A stretch of 38,159 nucleotides of DNA from the NCBI GenBank assembly GCA_037447655.1, contig JBBHKE010002703.1, forward strand, positions 149,187-187,345, written 5' to 3'. This DNA comes from Zygnema cylindricum (taxonomy: Eukaryota > Streptophyta > Zygnematophyceae > Zygnematales > Zygnemataceae). The notes under the pieces are model-generated. The model saw only the letters and a list, made by a program, of their open reading frames with translations, made no database searches and was not told the DNA's origin. Positions 31,440 to 38,159 of the stretch are shown one piece after another; within the stretch, counting starts at the first letter, position 1; each line of letters begins with the position of its first letter. Both the position numbers and the translations under genes were made by a program.

Positions 31440-32534
31440 CAACTATGCAACCAAAACTTTAAAATGTAGCTCTGTCTTTTAGTGAGATTCTCCGTAATAT
31501 TTTTTCAAAGTGTTCCAGCCTGCGAAAAAGACTATAAAAAGTTCTTCACAAAGGAAACAGTAAGAACTGTGACGGTTGTAGACGTGTATAAAACAGGTGA
31601 CGGTTGTAGACGTCTAAAAACTTGCGACGGTTTTAGACGCCTAGTTTTCTGTGATGTGTGGGTTTTGTGACATTGTGACGTTATGCTTCTTTGTGGTGTT
31701 GACGTTATTAATTCTTAAACATTCCACCATGGCTTTCCAATTTTGTTTTTTTGTCATTTCTCGCTCAATCCGCCACCAAACAAACTACGCCTACGGAAGG
31801 TAGTCAAAACAAAAGAATACAGCTCTTTCATTTCGTACCATGATTGTCATGTTTCATTATAAGATGAGGAAGAAGGGAGCCATAGTGTTAGCGGGAAAGG
31901 AAGAAAGGACCCGAAAATGTACGACTGAGATCCCTCTTATTTTTTTACCTTACATGCGACTTGTAGGGAAACAATATCATGTACTCTCCCTTGTACAAAA
32001 ATGTTCCATTGCGCGTTTTGCTATTTGTTGTCCAAGCGTTGCTTTAACAAAAATCAACTCCCTAGTGGATTTCAATTACAGTTTAAAGATGAATTGATAT
32101 GACGTGGCAGTGGGTGAAAAACAAGAAGACACGGAACTGGAGTACACTAAAAAAACGAATTGAACTTCATACTATGGTTTTTCACATTTTCCGTATGGCA
32201 AAAGATTGTTTCGTTGCAACTTCAACTTTAAAGGAAAATGACAAAAAAAACCCTTACTGTAGCACATGGGCACACACCATAAAGCACTCTTTACTCATGC
32301 ATGTCTTTCTACGTGTAATAATCCCCTAACTCACGTTTCAAAAAGTTGTTGTCAAACTATTACTTGTGCTCAAACTACGATTGTACTACTTCTTTAACGA
32401 TCCCTCATTCTATAATTGTACTATATACCTACAACATAAAATGAAGACATGAACCAACTGTGGATGTATGTAAACATCTAAAAACTAACAAGTGCCCCAA
32501 TTTAAACGAGTTAAACGCTTAAAAAGAGGAGATT
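31440..32534. repeat. Unidentified repeat, copy B, left segment
   Basis: Second copy of the ~2.4-kb repeat, same orientation as copy A. It is continuous across the point where copy A was split by copia (31690 region) and is itself split by a solo LTR at 32540. Just before it (31317-31440) the motif AAAGTAACAAG..TTACAT(C/G)CGAA occurs twice about 75 bases apart, at the junction with the truncated copia fragment. Confidence 0.85.
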
Positions 32535-32539
32535 TCTAC

Positions 32540-33838
32540 TGAAATTCTATGGGCTCCATTGCCACACAGAATTCGGAGATCAAAAGAAGCTAATCTAGAT
32601 AGTGCGGACTCCAAGTTTATATAATCCCAAATGATTGACCCCTTGACAATCACAACCCCATTAAAGCTTAACCCCTGTGAAACAAGACATTTTGGTGCTT
32701 TCAGTTCCACCACAGATTACAAAGTTTGAATATGTGATTTGGATACATTCACCCATTTTGAATTCCCCTTAGAAATGCAGCCACCCATGCAGGCAAAAAC
32801 TCAGACCGACTACACCTCTGTGTAGCTTGGACTCCCTAGAGTCCGCAGCAAAAATAATCACTGAAAATGGCCAAGTTAATTAAAAGTTATGGCTGGCCAA
32901 AATTTGGCTTTTATACAAGATGTTCTCTAGGAGAGGCTGCTACCTACCCAAAAAATTCTAAGTCCTAAACCCCTCTCTAAAACCCCTTGTACAGAGGTAT
33001 GGACCAATCACATTACTGTATAGTACATAAAGGTACAGGTAGCGGTGTACCTTTTGTACGGCCATCGTACGACATGGCTAAAAAGTCAACACATGTCATA
33101 TCCGGACTAGTTCTTATAATCCCCATAATCCCTACTTCCAGCTGTTATCTCTCCACGTGGCGCCAGGTCATGCCACGTCAGAAAAAGTGTACCGTTCAAG
33201 AAAGTACAGGTGCCGGAGTACTTTCTGTACGGACTTCGTACGACAATGCCATATTGCTGCATTTGTCACTTTTGGATTTGTTATCATCCGTTTCGAAGAT
33301 TTCGTAAACACGTATGATGTTGCCACGTGTCATCCGGAGTGGCGGCATCCCCAAGCCGCCAAATTGTCCTTCCACGAAGCCGACGCTAACCACGGCCGTC
33401 CGATTTATTTCGGCATTTAATACGGACCGTCGAAACAAAAGTTCGTACTATTTGTTTCGTCCGTACTTTAAATTACAACTGTTTCTATGCCCTATAAACC
33501 GTAATCCATTTAAATAGAAAACCATACAAGATACTATTTAAATATCTAGCAAACCCAATATGTCTTAGCACTAGTTATTGACTAATTAACGGCTACGGGT
33601 TGCTTGACGGACGGTAAGTACCAGGATCAATTCCTGGGTCCGTCAAATACTTTTTTGGTAAGTCTACCAATTCTACACCATGTCTCCATAGAGAGCCTAG
33701 GCACCCATGGCTCTAGTTCCTTGTCCAGCCTTCAGTGACTACAACAATTATGGGGGCTTGGAGAAGGGAGTTAGTGGAAGACTTCCTCTGCTCTTTTTCT
33801 ATACTAAAACAGACCTAGAAAATACATAAATATCAGCA
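32540..33838 (-). mobile_element. Solo LTR in repeat copy B (family B)
   Basis: 1299 bases, from TGAAATTCTATGG to ATATCAGCA (TG...CA), flanked by the perfect 5-bp duplication TCTAC (32535-32539 and 33839-33843). It is a relative of the solo LTR at 19529-20769 in the opposite orientation. It has G-box CCACGTGTC near 33324 and the hairpin at 33604-33646. No internal domain, so probably the product of LTR-LTR recombination. Confidence 0.93.
33604..33646. other. Conserved two-stem hairpin, copy 4 (solo LTR, 32540-33838)
   Basis: Outer stem TTGACGGAC with GTCCGTCAA (9 perfect pairs); side loop GGTAAGTA; inner stem CCAGG / CCTGG with loop ATCAATT. This is the most perfect of the four copies. Confidence 0.8.
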
Positions 33839-35145
33839 TCTACCGTTTGGTGTAAAATTTTCCCTTGAGGTTCTCCACACAACTCAAATTGCCTCCTTTT
33901 ACTCTGATTGCCATTCACAACAACATTTTGTAACAATGTCAGGTGTATCAAATCAAACACTAATGCGAGCCAAACAAGTTAAGTAAGGTTAAAATTCTTA
34001 ACAAAGGTGAAACAACCCTTTGTCACTAAGACTTAACCTTTATATAAGAGATACAAGTCGGAGGAATTTTTACGTAGGTAGTATTTTCAAACTCGTAAGG
34101 AACAACCTTCGATGGTGTCACTTTAAAAACAACAAGTGACATGTAAGATGGTTTAAAGTCCTTTCACCAACAGTCTTGGATAATTTTCGTGCTTGGGCGC
34201 AACATATTTGGGAACTAACTCATAACCGTATTTGCAACGCAATTTTGTATAATTATGACTTACTTTTATTTGTTTATTTGATAATTCCACGAATGTAAAG
34301 CCAAGTATAGAGATGTGAAGTACTTAGCATACTCCTTCCTCTAATACTTGCAACAAGCTTTTAACTTGTTATTTGAATTGACAATCTTTATACAATTGTA
34401 TGGTTGATCAAAGTGTCCCTTTCATACTTTTCATGACACTTTTGACTAACCAAATTTACCTATATGTAAGTGACAATAACCCCAAACAAAATGTGGCGTG
34501 TCAGATATCCCTCCATGTATGTTGAAGCATAAATGAGCTTTATAATTAAAGATATTGACGGGCTTGGCGCAAAAGCAACATGTGATCCTTCTCAACAACC
34601 CGGGCTGACATTTTATCGTTGTAGGTTTCATGTCCCTTAGATTGAAGTATGCATATGGGCACCCACCGATAAACGAGCATGGCAAGGGTGACCGTTGGTT
34701 TTCCTTTGTGTTTTGAACAATCAAATAATTTTTTCCCACCTATTGAACATTATAGGACAAAATTTAATGGGAATTTTCCGTTCTAATACATTCACGCCTC
34801 AAAAGCTACGCGATCACGGTAAAGTTTACAGTCAATGCAATCATTATTAGCGTTCAAGTATTTATAGCTAGCTTAATCAATTTTTCTTTTTGCACACATT
34901 GTCAATTTTCGTTTAGAGGCCATCAATCAGAAGGTGGCATTCCTACCTTTTCATTGCAACGTCGGATTATGAATCCGCCAACTGTGCACGGATAAAAGAT
35001 GATTTACCCCCCCCCCCTCAAAAAAAGTCGTATGGTATCGTACTCTTGAACAACACCGAGGTGTGTCACGAGGTGTGTCCACCTAAACCCCGCCATAGAT
35101 TATGTGTCCGTACCACATACTTTTAACACCGTCTTTTGAAACTCC
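33839..35145. repeat. Unidentified repeat, copy B, right segment
   Basis: Resumes after the solo LTR at the position matching copy A near 27690 (GTTTGGTGTAAAATTTTCCC) and ends near TGTGTCCGTACC..TTTTAACACC. Relative to copy A it lacks about 20 bases at the insertion point. The minus-strand frame at 34446-34739 (97 codons, CPYAYFNLRD...) is disrupted in copy A and matches no family I know. Confidence 0.85.
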
Positions 35146-37260
35146 CGTGGAGACGTCGCCAGCCGGTGGAAAGTACAAAACCTTTTCGATAAGGTTCGTC
35201 ACGTGACACTTTTCCTGATTTTCTGTCGATGTCGTACTTTATCTGAGTACGCACTTTTAGTTCAATGTTTCTTGTAGAGGTTGGCAGATCGTACGGAATT
35301 TGCTTCTTTCACAGCTAAACCGACAGGCTAGCACCAAACTGTCGGTTAGGTGAAACAGTAAACGCCACCCTGGCGGACTCAAAACAAATTGCTTTTTGTC
35401 GTTTTGCACGTCGTTGACGTGTTCGATCTTTTTTGTACACAAAAAGTTTAAATTTCATTAAAGTTTTACAAAAGAATGTTTATTTTTATGAAGAATATGC
35501 AATGAAATCCCGACGTCTTTAGGGTTTTAAACACGTATGTACAAAAAACGGGGATTTTTCGTACTCCAGCCAGTCCTCGAACTAGCTGTACATATGTACG
35601 AAATTGTGTACGGAATCCAACGCTGCACGTTGATTTGTAACAATTAAACGCAGGTTGAGCATTAACAACGCTAATAGGGGAAAAACCTATTAGGGTTTTT
35701 GAGGTGCATGTGGGGAAGACATTTCACGCTATGATTCCGTTATATGTAATGATTATATTTTACGAAAAATTGCAAAAGAGATTCAATATTTCAATGTTAC
35801 TGTACTGTAGTGGATCTCAAGTGGTAAGTACAGTACATACTGTGTACTTTACGGCAGTTTTGGAAAATATATTGTACTATTCAAATAACGAAACGTGTCG
35901 TATGAACCGGTCGGCGGTCGCTCACACATAAAAAAATAAAAAAAGGTTTTCAGCGCGTCGGTCCACCTGTCAATCGGAAGCCGATTTACGAATTTTCGGT
36001 TGCAAACTCGCGCCTTTTGTAAATGGTGGAAATGTCCTTTTTATTCATGATTCTGTACGGATGGGCATCGCGAAACGATATTAATTCATCGCTGTGTCAC
36101 TGTACGACGCTGTGCGATAGTAAGTTGAATGTTTCATGGTTTTGAGCATAAAAAATAATCGCTATTGAACCGTTTTGAGTGGAAGTGGGTGTGTTTACGG
36201 CACACTCCGCAAAATTAATTATGTTTCGAAACGTCGCCTCTTATGATCCACTTACGCAAATAGTGTCGATATCACTAATTCAAGATTCTGGTGAAAAACA
36301 AACCTCACGGGAATTATTATATTTTTTTAAACTCTAATAGCGACGGGCATTGTACAGTACAGTACAGTACTGTACTGTACTGTACTGTACCTTCCGCATT
36401 TGATTTTCTTTTGGAAGTGCAAGCGTTCGTACGGAAAAAAACTGCAGCACAGAATGCGTTCTGTGTTACGAGTCGCTAAGATACTTTCTGGTGTCCGTAC
36501 AGAAAACGCTCTCCACCAACCAGAAGCTGATGACGTATCATAAATAAATTCCGGTTACAAACTTGCGCGTCGTCACCTACCGTACTTTAGAATCACTCGA
36601 CGATGTCCGTACTATCAAGTATCTAATTCGAAAAGCAGTGAGAAGTACGGACGACGTATCCAACGTAAATTGTACCGCCTCTCCGTACCGCTTGTCGATC
36701 CTAAAAGAGGATCGATTTGTTTTTTTAACACCTGGCGCTCTTTTTCGTACACTTAATCGGCCTTTATTCGGTTTCTTTTATCGGCTTTTATTCGGTCGTC
36801 CGTACGAATCATCTACCTGAAAATCAAGAGGACCGCTCTTCCAACCGTTGGACATTTTTGAAAATTTGAAATAAAAAAAATTTAAATGAGTGCCGACAAA
36901 TCGTATTTTTGGAGTTTCCTACCAGATTCCGCTCCTCTTCCGTACGTTTTGCCGTACACTTCTTCTGATTCTGTCGAAATTCTTTTTTGCAGAAAACAAT
37001 ATTTTCCACCACCGACAGGACCAGCCAGTTGGGCGGCCTTCCCGCCAATAAAAAATCGCAAGTTCCTGCCATCTTTCACTTCTACTCACATTCACACGTG
37101 TAAAATCTCTTTTCAAGTGGCTATCACTATTCTCGTGCACGATCAAAGCCAATTTGACCGTACGAACACAAAGTTTCGCCACGCGGCGAATTCCCAATGG
37201 CCGAACCTCCAGTCAATTCCGAACGCCGATTCTCAATTTTTTAGCGCCGATCGCTCGTGT
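35146..37260. other. Intergenic, GTAC/CGTACG-rich, no gene seen
   Basis: No convincing coding sequence. The region is dense in GTAC, CGTA and TACGG words. A CTCTAATAGCGACGGGCATTG stretch near 36334 resembles the terminal motif of the unit at 17525-18772. The overlapping frames at 36824-37296 on both strands have no recognisable domain. Confidence 0.45.
36352..36390. repeat. Inverted GTACA/TGTAC microsatellite palindrome
   Basis: Three GTACA units, GTAC, then four TGTAC units. 36352-36385 is a perfect 34-base palindrome, with one further TGTAC after it. Capable of hairpin or cruciform formation. Confidence 0.95.
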
Positions 37261-37276
37261 CAGATCCCTCCATCTG

Positions 37277-37285
37277 CCACGTGTC
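37277..37285. promoter_or_regulatory. G-box/ABRE-like element upstream of the GH9 gene
   Basis: CCACGTGTC about 585 bases before the ATG at 37869, with the palindromic core CACGTG bound by bZIP and bHLH factors in plants. The same 9-mer occurs in the LTRs of this window, so it may be transposon-derived. Functional role not shown. Confidence 0.35.
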
Positions 37286-37599
37286 CCAAAAAGTGACATA
37301 TGTCACTCTGTGTCAGAATGTCGGTCAGTCCCCTCGGACTAAATTTTTAAATTTTTAATTCAGATGTCGCCTGCCAGGTTCTCAGAGGGACTCTTGTTAG
37401 ATATCCGTACATCCTAGCATGTACGGACGACCGACACGAACCTTGTCGGCGAAAGACGCCAAAATCTGAAGCCCGATTGACCGTACGATCCTCGTTTGCC
37501 TCGCCGAAACGAAACGAGACTCCACTTTAAAGCGTATTTAATTTTCGGATCTCCCACTCCCCCTCTCCAACACTACAAAAACCCAACGAAGGGTCCACT

Positions 37600-37868
37600 A
37601 CTCCCTCAAACTTGTGCCCGTTTTCCTCCTCAACCTCCTCGCCTCCCTTCCCTTCCCTTCCCACCCTCCCTTCCCACCCACCCACCATCCCTCCCTCCCT
37701 CCCTCCCCCCCTTTTGTTTCTCTCTATATTTTCACTTCTTCTCCCTTCTCACCTTCTAAGAATGCCACTAAATCCGAAATTCTAACTGCCCGTTTTTCCT
37801 TAAAAAGGGAACACGACAAAAAAGGAGCTCCGTAAAAAGCACCCTCCCCTCCTATTTTCTCCCCTCCC
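37600..37868 (+). promoter_or_regulatory. CT-rich leader / core promoter region of the GH9 gene
   Basis: CCCTCCC/CTTCC-rich pyrimidine patch at 37622-37760, typical of plant core promoters or 5' leaders, with a weak TATA-like TCTATATTTT near 37720. The transcription start cannot be fixed by sequence alone. Confidence 0.4.
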
Positions 37869-38075
37869 ATGGCGTCCCGACCGACGTTTCCCTTGCTCTT
37901 CGCACTGATCGCACTAAATTCCGCACTAAATTCCGTTCAGGCGGACTTAGACTACCGCGACGCACTTTACAAAGCCATCTACTTCTTCGAACAGCAGCGC
38001 TCCGGCTGGCTCCCCTCGGACCAACGTGCCACGTGGCGCTCTAACTCCGGCGTCAACGATGGCCAAGACGTTGGG
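37869..38075 (+). CDS. GH9 endo-beta-1,4-glucanase (cellulase), first exon
   Basis: Hydrolyses beta-1,4-glucans of the cell wall; secreted. ATG at 37869 (context CTCCCATGGCG) opens a signal peptide of about 25 residues ([23 protein letters not shown]), followed by the GH9 N-terminal block [38 protein letters not shown] and QDVG. In the family this is followed by VDL.GGYYDAGD; here GGG|GTAAAC at 38075/38076 is a good donor in phase 0, so the 69-codon exon ends just before the catalytic DAGD motif, which lies outside the window. No membrane anchor precedes the domain, so it resembles the secreted classes rather than KORRIGAN-type. Presence of a carbohydrate-binding module cannot be judged. Confidence 0.9.
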
Positions 38076-38159
38076 GTAAACAAACAAACATAAAATCCAA
38101 ACACCCACACACACCCCCACACACCCACACACACCCACAATACCCAAAAATAAACTAAA
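38076..38159 (+). other. Start of GH9 intron 1
   Basis: Begins GTAAAC, then a CACACACCC-type simple repeat (about 38101-38140). The apparent readthrough to a stop at 38091 is intronic. Confidence 0.7.

Noticed and set aside
33604-33646. Real tRNA gene
   Set aside because: Only a T-arm-like and acceptor-like pair of stems; no D arm, anticodon arm or tRNA length.
34446-34739. 97-codon minus-strand frame in repeat copy B
   Set aside because: The same place in copy A is broken by stops; no family recognised. Kept only as a note under copy B.
37947-38147. 66-codon minus-strand frame opposite the GH9 exon
   Set aside because: Shadow of the GH9 exon and the CACACCC intron repeat.

Overview
This is eukaryotic nuclear DNA, most likely from a green plant. 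It holds a split diaminopimelate epimerase gene with GT-AG introns, the start of a secreted GH9 (plant-type) endoglucanase gene, and between them about 31 kb made almost entirely of plant-type transposable elements. I cannot name the species.

Layout. (1) 1-6326: the 3' part of a DAPF gene on the + strand. Eight exons (535-702, 1016-1089, 1495-1552, 2038-2220, 3712-3796, 4842-4901, 5552-5625, 6210-6326) join in one open frame of 272 codons; the transit-peptide exon(s) lie upstream of the window. The introns are extreme low-complexity DNA: poly-T, homopyrimidine CTCCCT arrays, ATA arrays, telomere-like hexamers and a 29-bp minisatellite with a higher-order period. (2) 6327-8996: AT-rich flank with no gene. 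(3) 9005-9416: a complete hAT-type MITE with a perfect 8-bp target duplication and a C30/G18 core. (4) 9442-17426: a ~8-kb element with long terminal inverted repeats, holding a broken BED/DUF659 hAT transposase, a minus-strand gypsy gag-protease remnant with its primer-binding site, and a 1.2-kb imperfect palindrome. (5) 17525-18772: a smaller inverted-repeat unit containing a 729-bp TAA-flanked MITE. (6) 18774-29015: copy A of an unidentified ~2.4-kb repeat, split by a complete but dead copia retrotransposon (19039-26831, coding minus), whose 3' LTR was itself hit by a related solo LTR (19529-20769). (7) 29275-31310: a truncated copia gag-protease-integrase fragment on +. (8) 31440-35145: copy B of the same unidentified repeat, split by another solo LTR (32540-33838). 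(9) 35146-37868: GTAC-rich intergenic DNA and the upstream region of the last gene. (10) 37869-38075: first exon of a GH9 gene on +, continuing past the window.

The two host genes (plastid lysine synthesis; cell-wall glucan hydrolysis) have no evident functional link. The rest is a layered transposon record whose order can be read from target duplications. The least explained items are the repeat present as copies A and B, and a two-stem hairpin kept by paired base changes in all four LTR copies of two related families.
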